From NCBI GenBank assembly GCA_003157015.1, contig PMIJ01000211.1:44929-108928 (forward strand): a stretch of 64,000 nt of DNA, in the 5' to 3' direction. The position numbers and the translations under genes are program-made. Source of the stretch: Bacteroidales bacterium (GTDB lineage: Bacteria; Bacteroidota; Bacteroidia; Bacteroidales; VadinHA17). Under the pieces are notes generated by a model that saw only the letters and a list, made by a program, of their open reading frames with translations, had not been told where the DNA came from and did no database searches. Below are positions 20,130-28,386 of this stretch, piece after piece (the stretch's first letter is position 1; each line of letters starts with the position of its first letter).

Positions 20130-21257
20130 TTACATCTCATCATGGGGATTTTGTGGGTAGATAGGTTTATAGAGTGAATCTCTTTCCACAGGTATGAATC
20201 CTGCCTGACGAATTAAAGTAGATATCTCATCTGAGCTCATAGCAGGATTTCCTTCTTCGGAACCGGCCATAGAATAGATTCTCGTTGTGTCATCAATTGT
20301 CCCATCCATATCATCTGTGCCAAAGGATAGAGATATTTGGGCACATTCCTTCCCGGTCATGGGCCAGTAAGCTTTTATATGAGGAAAATTATCAAGATAA
20401 ATCCTTGAGACTGCATAGTTACGCAGATCTTCTATTGTACTCACCTCGCCCAGATATGACATGCTGTTGTTCGATTGCCTGTATTTTAAAGGTATGAATG
20501 CATTGAATCCATGTGTTTCATCCTGGAGGATCCGAAGTCGTTCCATGTGATTAATACGGTGAGAATAGGTTTCTATATGGCCGTAGAGCATTGTAGCATT
20601 TGATGGAATTCCAATCCTGTGTGCTGTTTCGTGGATTCTCAGCCATAGCTCAGATGAAGATTTTTCGTCGCATATTTTCTTTCTCAGTTCTTCATCGAAT
20701 ATCTCGGCTCCGCCTCCGGGTATAGAATCGAGGCCGTATCCTTTTAACAATAAAAGTCCTTCTTCAACTGAACATCCTGCCAGAGAAATCATATGATCGA
20801 GTTCAATTGCAGAAAATGCCTTTATATGCAAGGCGGGCCGGTAATCTTTAATTTTTTTTAAAAGCGAACCCCAGTAATGAAGATCATATGAAGGATGTAC
20901 ACCTCCGACTATATGTACTTCAGTAACATCCTTGCCATCAAATCGTTTCACAATGGCCAACATCTCCTCGTGGCTGTATTCCCAGCTTTCCGGATCACCA
21001 TCAGGTCTATGATATGAGCAGAACCTGCAGTTATAAATACATTTATTTGTTGGTTCAATGTGAAAATTGCGGTTGAAATAGGCCAGATTTCCGTTATGTC
21101 TTCTTCTTACTATACCGGCAAGCAGTCCAAGAAGTGGAAGGTCCGCATTTTTATACAGAAAAAGGCCTTCTTCAGGCGTTATACGGATGTTGTCTGTAAT
21201 TTTATCAGAAATAGTCCTGAGGTCTTTATCGGTTATATGGGTTAGCAGGTTGGACAT
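20130..21257 (-). CDS. mqnE: Aminofutalosine synthase (radical SAM, futalosine menaquinone pathway)
   Basis: This 375-aa radical SAM enzyme has the cluster motif CIYNCRFC, cysteines at residues 73, 77 and 80, within NFHIEPTNKC. Further family marks are TEVHIVGGVHPSYDLHYW, HIKAFSAIELD, IPGGGAEIFDEELR and NATMLYGHIET. MqnE joins 3-[(1-carboxyvinyl)oxy]benzoate to SAM to form aminofutalosine. I prefer MqnE over the paralogue MqnC because of the HIEPTN lead-in and the VHIVGGVHP and SIPGGGAEI stretches. No other menaquinone gene is adjacent. The organism is expected to use menaquinone for anaerobic respiration. Confidence 0.9.
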   Translation of the reverse strand: MSNLLTHITDKDLRTISDKITDNIRITPEEGLFLYKNADLPLLGLLAGIVRRRHNGNLAYFNRNFHIEPTNKCIYNCRFCSYHRPDGDPESWEYSHEEMLAIVKRFDGKDVTEVHIVGGVHPSYDLHYWGSLLKKIKDYRPALHIKAFSAIELDHMISLAGCSVEEGLLLLKGYGLDSIPGGGAEIFDEELRKKICDEKSSSELWLRIHETAHRIGIPSNATMLYGHIETYSHRINHMERLRILQDETHGFNAFIPLKYRQSNNSMSYLGEVSTIEDLRNYAVSRIYLDNFPHIKAYWPMTGKECAQISLSFGTDDMDGTIDDTTRIYSMAGSEEGNPAMSSDEISTLIRQAGFIPVERDSLYKPIYPQNPHDEM

Positions 21258-21380
21258 AATAGCATTTAAAAATCCCGTAAATGTAAGAATAATAGGAAAG
21301 ATTTATAGTGTTCCGCAAACGGAGATCGAAGTGTTCATAAATAATGAGGATTAACCGCGGAGCAGTTGCATCAAAAGATA

Positions 21381-21416
21381 GCAAAACAAAAAAGGCGCTC
21401 ATTAGAAGACGCCTTT
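21381..21416 (-). terminator. Rho-independent terminator after rpmH
   Basis: On the minus strand, AAAGGCG, a 12-nt loop and CGCCTTT are followed by TTTGTTTTG. It lies 22 nt past the rpmH stop codon. Confidence 0.8.
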
Positions 21417-21437
21417 GATCAAATATTGTAAAATATA

Positions 21438-21596
21438 TTATCCTTTTAATTTAAGCTCAGGTGAAACTGAGAGTTTCTTTCTGCCCTTAGCTCTTCTTGA
21501 AGCAAGCACTCTTCTTCCATTGGGCGTTGACATCCTTTCCCTGAAACCGTGTTTGTTCACTCTCTTCCTTCTTGATGGCTGATACGTCCTTTTCAT
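21438..21596 (-). CDS. rpmH: 50S ribosomal protein L34
   Basis: A 52-codon gene reading [20 protein letters not shown], then [20 protein letters not shown] and ending ELKLKG. This is full-length L34, with the invariant KRTYQPS start and the basic core that threads through 23S rRNA. It has its own promoter (21637-21644) and its own terminator, so it is expressed as a single gene. In many bacteria rpmH is followed by rnpA and yidC near the origin; here those are absent, although rsmG, another origin-region gene in many genomes, is next door. Confidence 0.97.
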   Translation of the reverse strand: MKRTYQPSRRKRVNKHGFRERMSTPNGRRVLASRRAKGRKKLSVSPELKLKG

Positions 21597-21636
21597 CTTT
21601 TCCGTTATTTATTGACTAAATTCTGAATTGAGACTG

Positions 21637-21644
21637 CAAATGTA
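21637..21644 (-). promoter_or_regulatory. -7 element (TACATTTG) for rpmH
   Basis: The minus strand reads TACATTTG, 40 nt before the rpmH start codon. Confidence 0.6.
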
Positions 21645-21693
21645 GTACTTTTTTGAAATATAAAAACCCGGAATGTGTTTTTTTTGAAAAAAA

Positions 21694-22317
21694 TCAAACA
21701 GGCAGATATACAATTACTTTAGTTTCAAAGTAAGGCTCCTTAAAAAAGTCCTTTATTTGCCAGACAGTTGCTTTCCTCGTAATTGATGATAACTCTTCAG
21801 TCAGATCCCCGCCCTTGAGATAAAATATTCCATTTCTCAGGCTGTTGATCCCGACGGGCGTTATGTTTTTTGAAGAAAGGCTTACGAATTCCTGCAACCC
21901 TGTCACTGCCCTGCTGATAACAAACTGATATTTTCCGGTTTCATCTTCAATTCTTTTGTGAATTGTGGTTACATTTTTCAATCCCAGTTCATCTGAAACG
22001 GCTCTGACCACTTTAATCTTTTTCCCGATTGAATCGATCATGGTGAATTCAGAATCAGGAAACAGGATAGCCAGAGGTATACCAGGGAATCCTCCACCGG
22101 TTCCAATGTCAATGATACTGGTACCGGGCAGAAAATCTATGACCTTTGCAATCGAAAGGGAATGAAGAACATGATGGATATAGAAATTATCCATATCCTT
22201 CCGGGATATTATATTAATCATGCTGTTCCATCTGTCATACATCCCTTTTAGCATTGAAAATCTGTCTTTCTGAATATCTGACAAATGAGGGAAATACTTT
22301 AAAATGAATTCTGACAC
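21694..22317 (-). CDS. rsmG: 16S rRNA (guanine(527)-N(7))-methyltransferase
   Basis: This 207-aa SAM-dependent enzyme methylates G527 of 16S rRNA; loss in other bacteria gives low-level streptomycin resistance. The SAM loop is IIDIGTGGGFPGIPLAI near residues 68-84, followed by FTMIDSIGKKIKVV, the RsmG signature. The start codon is GTG at 22315-22317, overlapping by one base the TAG stop of the ECF sigma gene, so translation is probably coupled. The protein is slightly short at the C-terminus but complete. Confidence 0.95.
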   Translation of the reverse strand: MSEFILKYFPHLSDIQKDRFSMLKGMYDRWNSMINIISRKDMDNFYIHHVLHSLSIAKVIDFLPGTSIIDIGTGGGFPGIPLAILFPDSEFTMIDSIGKKIKVVRAVSDELGLKNVTTIHKRIEDETGKYQFVISRAVTGLQEFVSLSSKNITPVGINSLRNGIFYLKGGDLTEELSSITRKATVWQIKDFFKEPYFETKVIVYLPV

Positions 22318-22913
22318 TACCTGTGACCTGTTTTGATTAATATATTATATAACAATGTTTTGGCCCTGAATAACTGAGCTTTTACGGTGCCGATAGGAAG
22401 ATTAAGCTCTGCTGAAATTTCTTCATATGAATATTCCTTGTAATAACGAAGCTCTATCAGTGACTTATATCTTGGTTTTAGCTGGTTCACAATATCCTTA
22501 AGTGCAGCTATCTTCTGGTGATTAATCAATGACTCTTCCGGATCAGGCAAGTCAGACTGGATATTTACTGTTACATTCTCTAAATTATCCTGAAGATGAT
22601 CAAAAGGAGTGGGAGAGAGCTGTTTCTTTCTTATAAAATCAACGCAGTTGTTTGTTGCAATTTTAAACAGCCAGGTGCTAAATGCAAATTTAGGCGTGTA
22701 TGAGTCAATACTCCGGAAGGCTTTCCCAAATGCTTCGATAGTAAGATCTTCTGCATCCGTAGTATTATTCACCATTTTAAGAAGCATGTAATAAATTGAA
22801 TCCCTGTAACGGTTCATCAGGCTCGCAAAAGCTTTTTCATTTCCCTTCTTTGCCTCTTCAACAAGTAACAGATCGCCTTTGGCCTTATCCGATAATTCGT
22901 GAACTATTTCCAT
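22317..22913 (-). CDS. RNA polymerase sigma factor, ECF / sigma-70 family
   Basis: This 198-aa sigma factor has region 2 at about residues 24-95 (ASLMNRYRDSIYYMLLKMV, TEDAEDLT-like TTDAEDLTIEAFGKAF, FSTWLFKIATNNCVDFIRKK) and region 4 at about 135-190 (LKPRYKSLIELRYYKEYSYEE, then LPIGTVKAQLFRAK). No anti-sigma gene is next to it; instead it overlaps a glycosyltransferase by 10 nt upstream and rsmG by 1 nt downstream. Constitutive, housekeeping-like ECF factors of this kind are common in Bacteroidota. Its regulon is unknown. Confidence 0.93.
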   Translation of the reverse strand: MEIVHELSDKAKGDLLLVEEAKKGNEKAFASLMNRYRDSIYYMLLKMVNNTTDAEDLTIEAFGKAFRSIDSYTPKFAFSTWLFKIATNNCVDFIRKKQLSPTPFDHLQDNLENVTVNIQSDLPDPEESLINHQKIAALKDIVNQLKPRYKSLIELRYYKEYSYEEISAELNLPIGTVKAQLFRAKTLLYNILIKTGHR

Positions 22914-24034
22914 TTGTTTTTGCGGGATATGCTTCTGAAATTGCTTAAATATATTACGCCGTTGATTATGGGTGAAAAGATATCAAAAAATAATAAATAA
23001 GCTAATAACCCTGGTTCGTTCAACTTCTTTTGAACCAGCGTGAGAACAACAATCTGAACAATTAATCTCAGTCCAAAAATAGCTAATGCCCAGGGCCAGA
23101 GAAACATGAATGAGAGAAGTACAATGAATGCCAGGTAAAAGAGTATTCTCATGAGGGGTTCAGTAATCAGGAGGAATTTATCTCTGAATTTATAGTATGG
23201 TGCAGTTGTAAGATGTCTTTTCTTTTGTGTAATCCATTCATTTATCCCGGTACTCGGAATCGATCTGGTATGAGTTCCGGGCCTGAATTCCACTGATGTA
23301 TTCTTCCAGTTTGCAATGGTATTAACAAGCAGGTCATCATCACCTGAAACTATATGGTTATGTGAGCCGAAACCCTTGTTCGAAAAAAATACTGATCTTC
23401 TGTATGCAAGATTTCTTCCCACACCCATGTACGGTATTCCACGGATAGCCATTCCCAGGTACTCCATTGCGATAGTCATACAGTCACACCGGATATATTT
23501 ATTCAGAAGATTATTCTTATCCATATATCCTCCATACCCCAGTACAAACTTGTTATTCTCATCAAAATGCGACACCATGCTCTCAAGCCATTTGTCTGAA
23601 TCGGGCCTGCAATCAGCATCCGTAAAAAGCAGGATCTCATTTTTTGCAGCTTTTATACCGATAAATTGTGCAAATTTTTTGTTGTGCGCGAATTTGGGAT
23701 CTTTGTTTACCGTTGAGATTCTGAGATGCGGATATTGTTTAAGATATTTTGCAAGTACTTCATAGGAATCGTCTTCAGAGCAGTCGTTGACGACAATCAC
23801 CTCAAAATCGGGATAATCCTGTTCCAATACAGAAGGTAAAAAATTATTCAGATTTTCCGCTTCATTCCTTGCACAGATTATTATGGAAACAGGTTCACTG
23901 GTCTTTTTGATTTCCGAGAATCTCTTGAAGTAAACGGAGAGATAAAAGAAAAGATAATAGAATAACTGTATAAGTGCAGCAGAAGAAAAGATACAGAATA
24001 TAACTAAAAGCAAGGTATTTTTATAATCGCCCAT
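22904..24034 (-). CDS. Membrane glycosyltransferase, family 2
   Basis: This 376-aa protein has an N-terminal membrane helix (residues 8-33), a cytoplasmic GT-A catalytic domain and C-terminal helices (about 295-355). Catalytic motifs are SIIICARNEAENL, VIVVNDCSEDDS (nucleotide-binding aspartates), LLFTDADCRP (DxD), GDDDLLV (general base region) and QKKRHL in place of the QxxRW of processive enzymes. The architecture resembles polysaccharide or glycolipid synthases; donor and acceptor are unknown. It overlaps the downstream sigma factor gene by 10 nt and is probably first in that operon. Confidence 0.9.
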   Translation of the reverse strand: MGDYKNTLLLVIFCIFSSAALIQLFYYLFFYLSVYFKRFSEIKKTSEPVSIIICARNEAENLNNFLPSVLEQDYPDFEVIVVNDCSEDDSYEVLAKYLKQYPHLRISTVNKDPKFAHNKKFAQFIGIKAAKNEILLFTDADCRPDSDKWLESMVSHFDENNKFVLGYGGYMDKNNLLNKYIRCDCMTIAMEYLGMAIRGIPYMGVGRNLAYRRSVFFSNKGFGSHNHIVSGDDDLLVNTIANWKNTSVEFRPGTHTRSIPSTGINEWITQKKRHLTTAPYYKFRDKFLLITEPLMRILFYLAFIVLLSFMFLWPWALAIFGLRLIVQIVVLTLVQKKLNEPGLLAYLLFFDIFSPIINGVIYLSNFRSISRKNKWK

Positions 24035-24136
24035 CTGACTTCCGAATATGTCAGCAATATTAGCAAGATTAACGGAAAGGCAAAAAATAAATTACAACAA
24101 TAATTCCTTATAGTTTTATAAGCCGTATGGAAAAAT

Positions 24137-24144
24137 TACCTTTG
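24137..24144 (+). promoter_or_regulatory. -7 element (TACCTTTG) for tgt-lptG
   Basis: TACCTTTG lies 26 nt before the chosen tgt start. This also argues against the in-frame ATG upstream at 24144, which would fall inside the promoter. Confidence 0.6.
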
Positions 24145-24170
24145 TGCTTCGAAAAAAGAAGTTTTACCAT

Positions 24171-25298
24171 ATGTTTGTTATTGAGAGCAGGGATACTGAG
24201 TCAAGAGCACGCGCAGGCATGCTTAAAACCCCTCATGGAGATATCCCTACTCCAATATTCATGCCTGTGGGTACCTGTGGCACTGTAAAAGGTATTCTGC
24301 AGCGCGATCTCACTGAGGATATAAATGCAAAAATTATCCTTGGCAATACCTACCATCTTTATCTGCGTCCCGGTACTAAGGTACTTAAACTGGCAGGGGG
24401 GCTTCATCAGTTCATGTCGTGGGACCGTCCGATTCTGACTGACAGCGGAGGCTATCAGGTCTTTTCTTTGACGGGCAACAGAAAACTAACCGATGAGGGC
24501 GCAGTTTTTAAATCACATATTGATGGTTCACGGCATCTTTTCACTCCGGAAAATACTGTCGATATTCAACGTATTATAGGTGCCGATATAATGATGGCCT
24601 TTGATGAATGTGCTCCCTGGCCGTGCGATTATAGCTATGCAAAAAAGTCAGTTGCGCTTACACATCACTGGCTCGACAGGGCAGTCGTAAGGTTTAATGA
24701 AACTAACCCGTTATGGGGGAAAATACAGTTTTTTTTTCCTATTGTACAGGGTGGTACATTTGATGATCTGAGAAGAGAATCGGCTGAAAAAACTGCTTCC
24801 GCAGGAATGGAAGGAAATGCAATCGGCGGGTTGTCTGTAGGAGAACCTGCAGAGGATATGTACAGAATCATAGAGATTGTAAATGAGATACTTCCTGATG
24901 AAAAACCACGTTATCTTATGGGTGTCGGCACTCCGGTCAATATCCTGGAAGCAATTGAAAGGGGTATTGATATGTTCGACTGCGTTATGCCGACACGCAA
25001 TGGAAGAAACGGGATGCTCTTTACCAGCAACGGCACTATCAATATAAGGAACAAAAAGTGGATGGATGATTTAAGTCCGATTGATCCCGATGGCCCTTCA
25101 GCAGTGAGTCTAATTTATTCAAAGGCTTATCTCAGGCACCTTGTCATTTCAGGTGAAAACCTTGGCGCACAGATAGCAAGTATTCATAACCTGGCTTTTT
25201 ATATGAAACTTGTTGGAGAAGCACGGAAAAAAATTGAAGAAGGTATTTTTAAAACATGGAAAAACTTAATGATAAAAAAACTTTCAGAGAGACTTTAA
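24171..25298 (+). CDS. tgt: tRNA-guanine(34) transglycosylase
   Basis: This 375-aa enzyme exchanges guanine 34 for preQ1 in GUN-anticodon tRNAs on the way to queuosine. The ATG at 24171 is used because it gives normal length and leaves the promoter outside the gene. Marks: TPIFMPVGTCGTVKG, ILTDSGGYQVFSL (active-site aspartate), GGLSVGEP, and DMFDCVMPTRNGRNG (nucleophile aspartate). The zinc site CxCxxC expected between DPD and YSKAYLRHL is replaced by GPSAVS, while the fourth ligand histidine in SIHNLAFY is kept. The gene overlaps lptG by 43 nt. Confidence 0.95.
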   Translation: MFVIESRDTESRARAGMLKTPHGDIPTPIFMPVGTCGTVKGILQRDLTEDINAKIILGNTYHLYLRPGTKVLKLAGGLHQFMSWDRPILTDSGGYQVFSLTGNRKLTDEGAVFKSHIDGSRHLFTPENTVDIQRIIGADIMMAFDECAPWPCDYSYAKKSVALTHHWLDRAVVRFNETNPLWGKIQFFFPIVQGGTFDDLRRESAEKTASAGMEGNAIGGLSVGEPAEDMYRIIEIVNEILPDEKPRYLMGVGTPVNILEAIERGIDMFDCVMPTRNGRNGMLFTSNGTINIRNKKWMDDLSPIDPDGPSAVSLIYSKAYLRHLVISGENLGAQIASIHNLAFYMKLVGEARKKIEEGIFKTWKNLMIKKLSERL

Positions 25299-26392
25299 GC
25301 TTTCTGAAGCCCAAACTTATCGATGCTTATATTATCAAGAAGTTTCTTGGAACATTCTTTTTTTGTATAGTATTAATACTGACAATTGCTGTTGTATTTG
25401 ATTTTGCCGAAAAAATCGACAACTTCATGGAGAAACAGGCTCCCGTGAAAGCAATCATTTTTGATTATTACATGAATTTCATTCCGTATTTCGCAATGCT
25501 TTTTGCACCATTGTTTGTATTTATTGCCGTTATTTTCTTTACTTCCAAAATGGCAGTAAGTACAGAGATTATTGCTATTCTGAACAGCGGAATGAGTTTC
25601 AGGAGAATGATGTGGCCCTATTTTCTTTCAGCATTTATTATTGCGACATTTACTTTCGTTCTGACTAATTTTGTAATCCCAAAATCTAATCTGATAAGGA
25701 TGGATTTTGAAGATAAATACTACCATTCCTCCAACAAAAGAATTATGGTGGAGAATATTCACAGACAGGTATCTAAGGATATTTTAGTTTACATGGGAAA
25801 CTTTAATCCCATAAGCCAGAGAGGTCAGAATTTTACAATTGAGAAGATCGACAGCGGGAAACTCGTATCGAAATTATCTGCTGCTTCCGTAACTTATGAT
25901 ACAACAAAACGCAAATGGACCGCATTTAATTATGTTATCCGCAACATAAAAAGGAATGGGGATATTTTAATTAAAGGCAAGCAAATTGATACCACTCTTA
26001 ATAAAATACAACCTGATGATTTTTCAAGGGACCCGAGTTTTGTGGGAACAATGACATCGCGTGAGCTCGATAACTATATCAAACTTCTCAAACTCCAGGG
26101 ATCAGATGAACTCAAACTTTTTCTAATTGAAAAATACAGAAGGTTTGCCAACCCTTTCGCAGTGTTCATCCTTACACTTATTGGTGTTTCACTCTCATCG
26201 AGGAAGATCAGAGGAGGAATCGGTATGAATATAGGAATTGGTCTTGGGCTTAGTTTTTCCTATATTTTGTTTTTACAATTCGCTTCACAGTTCTGCCTTA
26301 AGGGCAATCTTGGCCCGATGCTGGCAATGTGGATCCCAAATATCATTTATTTTGTGATAGGTCTTGTACTTTATAAAATGGCGCCAAAATAG
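25256..26392 (+). CDS. LptF/LptG family permease (lipopolysaccharide export)
   Basis: This 378-aa protein has the YjgP/YjgQ layout: three membrane helices in residues 20-125, a periplasmic beta-jellyroll of about 150 residues, and three helices in residues 300-378 (RKIRGGIGMNIGIGLGLSFSY). It starts LIDAYIIKKFLGTFFFCI, typical of the family. With LptB and a partner permease it extracts lipopolysaccharide from the inner membrane and passes it to the periplasmic bridge. Whether it is F or G cannot be fixed. Its start lies within the end of tgt, so the two are translated from one transcript. Confidence 0.92.
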   Translation: MEKLNDKKTFRETLSFLKPKLIDAYIIKKFLGTFFFCIVLILTIAVVFDFAEKIDNFMEKQAPVKAIIFDYYMNFIPYFAMLFAPLFVFIAVIFFTSKMAVSTEIIAILNSGMSFRRMMWPYFLSAFIIATFTFVLTNFVIPKSNLIRMDFEDKYYHSSNKRIMVENIHRQVSKDILVYMGNFNPISQRGQNFTIEKIDSGKLVSKLSAASVTYDTTKRKWTAFNYVIRNIKRNGDILIKGKQIDTTLNKIQPDDFSRDPSFVGTMTSRELDNYIKLLKLQGSDELKLFLIEKYRRFANPFAVFILTLIGVSLSSRKIRGGIGMNIGIGLGLSFSYILFLQFASQFCLKGNLGPMLAMWIPNIIYFVIGLVLYKMAPK

Positions 26393-26484
26393 GAAGTAAC
26401 TCGCACAATTATCTTAAAATTGCACCCTGAAATTTAGCATTCATAATAGAAAATAATCAAAGCGGATAAATAAAACCGATCAAT

Positions 26485-28029
26485 ATGGCAGTTAACAAAA
26501 AGATACGTGAATTACAGGAAAAACGCGAGAAGATCCTTCTCGGAGGAGGGGAACAGGCTATTGAGAAGCAGAAAGCCATGGGAAAAAGAACAGCCCGTGA
26601 ACGAATTATGTCGTTACTCGACAAAAACTCCTTCAATGAGTATGACTTATTTGTTGAACACGATGCCCGTGATTTTGATATGGATAAAAAGTCATTGCCA
26701 AGCGATGGCGTAATAATAGGTTCCGGAACTATTTATGGCGCTCCTGTCGCAATTTTTGCACAGGATTTTACAGTTGCTGGAGGTTCGCTTGGCTTGATGC
26801 ATTCCCGCAAGATAACCAAGATCATGGATCACGCTCTTAAAATGAGAATGCCTCTTATCGGAATAAACGATTCGGGCGGTGCCAGGATACAGGAAGGTGT
26901 TAACTCACTTGCCGGCTATGGTGAAATTTTCTTCCGCAATACCATATCGAGCGGTGTGATCCCGCAAATTTCGGTCATCCTTGGTCCGTGTGCAGGTGGT
27001 GCAGTTTATTCTCCAGCGCTTACCGACTTTGTTTTTGTAGTTGACAATATTTCGAAAATGTTTATTACCGGTCCTGAGGTGATAAAAACTGTGCTTGGTG
27101 AAGAAATTTCGATGGAAGATCTGGGAGGAGCCAGAGTGCACAGTGAAGTAACTGGCAATGCTCATTTCTTTGCGCTTAGCGAGGAAGAATGTTTTGAGCA
27201 AATCAAAAAACTTATAACTTTCATACCGTGGAATAACGGACAGAAAGCCAAAATGTTTGAGCCCGGGGAACCGAAACCTGAATATAATATCAATAAGATT
27301 GTTCCGGAAGATCCAACTCTTCCATATGATGTCAAAGACGTGATCAGGGCGATCGTAGATAATTCGGACTTCTTTGAAATAATGGAGCTGTACGCAAAAA
27401 ATATAGTAATAGGTTTTGGAAGAATGGGTGGAAGGACTACAGGGTTTGTTGCCAACCAGCCACTCGAAATGGCAGGTGTTCTGGATGTTGATTCTTCTGA
27501 TAAAGCAGCAAGATTCATTCGTTACTGTGATGCTTTCAATATTCCAATTATTACACTGGTAGACCTTCCGGGATATCTGCCCGGAGTTGATCAGGAACAT
27601 GCAGGAGTTATAAGACATGGAGCAAAAGTTCTTTATGCCTACAGCGAAGCTACGGTCCCTAAACTCACTGTTATTCTGAGAAAAGCATACGGAGGCGGTT
27701 ACATAGCAATGAGCTCACGTCACCTGCGTGCCGATTTTGTATTTGCATGGCCGTCAGCTGAAATTGCTGTTATGGGCCCTGAGGGAGCTGCAAATATCAT
27801 ATTCAGGAAAGAGATTATGTCAGCTGCCGACCCCGACGGAATGAGAAAACAAAAAGTAGAAGAATACAGGACCAAGTTCGCCAATCCTTATGTAGCTGCT
27901 TCACGAGGTTATGTTGATGCGGTAATTGAACCTTCCGAGACGAGAAAATTTCTGATGCATTCTATTGAGGTATCTGAAAATAAGGATGTTCCAATGCCTC
28001 ACAAGAAACATGGACTCCCTCCCTTTTAG
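26485..28029 (+). CDS. Biotin-dependent acyl-CoA carboxyltransferase (methylmalonyl-CoA decarboxylase alpha / propionyl-CoA carboxylase beta type)
   Basis: This 514-aa crotonase-fold carboxyltransferase has GKRTARERI near the start, FTVAGGSLGLMHSRKITKIMDHA, LIGINDSGGARIQEGV (acyl-CoA/carboxyl oxyanion hole), GPCAGGAVYSPALTDF and the second-half motif VDLPGYLPGVDQEHAGVIRHGAK. These fit the MmdA/PccB group, which moves a carboxyl group between (S)-methylmalonyl-CoA and biotin. It is followed after 33 nt by a biotin carrier gene. No membrane beta subunit and no biotin carboxylase gene is beside it, so decarboxylase versus carboxylase cannot be settled here. Confidence 0.93.
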   Translation: MAVNKKIRELQEKREKILLGGGEQAIEKQKAMGKRTARERIMSLLDKNSFNEYDLFVEHDARDFDMDKKSLPSDGVIIGSGTIYGAPVAIFAQDFTVAGGSLGLMHSRKITKIMDHALKMRMPLIGINDSGGARIQEGVNSLAGYGEIFFRNTISSGVIPQISVILGPCAGGAVYSPALTDFVFVVDNISKMFITGPEVIKTVLGEEISMEDLGGARVHSEVTGNAHFFALSEEECFEQIKKLITFIPWNNGQKAKMFEPGEPKPEYNINKIVPEDPTLPYDVKDVIRAIVDNSDFFEIMELYAKNIVIGFGRMGGRTTGFVANQPLEMAGVLDVDSSDKAARFIRYCDAFNIPIITLVDLPGYLPGVDQEHAGVIRHGAKVLYAYSEATVPKLTVILRKAYGGGYIAMSSRHLRADFVFAWPSAEIAVMGPEGAANIIFRKEIMSAADPDGMRKQKVEEYRTKFANPYVAASRGYVDAVIEPSETRKFLMHSIEVSENKDVPMPHKKHGLPPF

Positions 28030-28062
28030 TCAATTGTGCCTTAAAAAATAAATGAAACAGCC

Positions 28063-28380
28063 ATGAATAAAAATGATAAAACAGGTTTCCTGAATATCGA
28101 CACAAGTTTGTATCAGACGAGGATCAGCAGCAAATTTCAAAACAGAAAACCCTACAAGCCTGCTGACCCAAAGATAATTTTAAGCTTTATACCCGGAACA
28201 GTACTTGATATCCTTATAGAAAAAGGCCAGAATGTTTCAAAGGGTGAGGACCTGATGATACTCAATGCCATGAAAATGCAGAATAAGCTGAAATGCAATA
28301 TGGATGGCAAGGTTAAATCAATTGAAGTTAAAAAGGGAGATAAAGTATCAAAAGGAACTGTTTTGGTGGAACTGGAATAG
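28063..28380 (+). CDS. Biotin carboxyl carrier protein subunit
   Basis: This 105-aa protein has an N-terminal linker of about 30 residues and a biotinyl-lipoyl domain. The biotin lysine lies in NAMKMQNKL (canonical AMKM), with the facing strand VKKGDKVSKGTVLVELE. It carries carboxyl groups to the carboxyltransferase encoded just upstream. The length and domain match gamma-type subunits of methylmalonyl-CoA decarboxylase and stand-alone BCCPs. The stop is 6 nt from the convergent ispE. Confidence 0.92.
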   Translation: MNKNDKTGFLNIDTSLYQTRISSKFQNRKPYKPADPKIILSFIPGTVLDILIEKGQNVSKGEDLMILNAMKMQNKLKCNMDGKVKSIEVKKGDKVSKGTVLVELE

Positions 28381-28386
28381 AATAGG

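Noticed and set aside
26905..27618. Minus-strand 237-codon ORF
   Set aside because: Antisense to the conserved carboxyltransferase; no signal, motif or start context.
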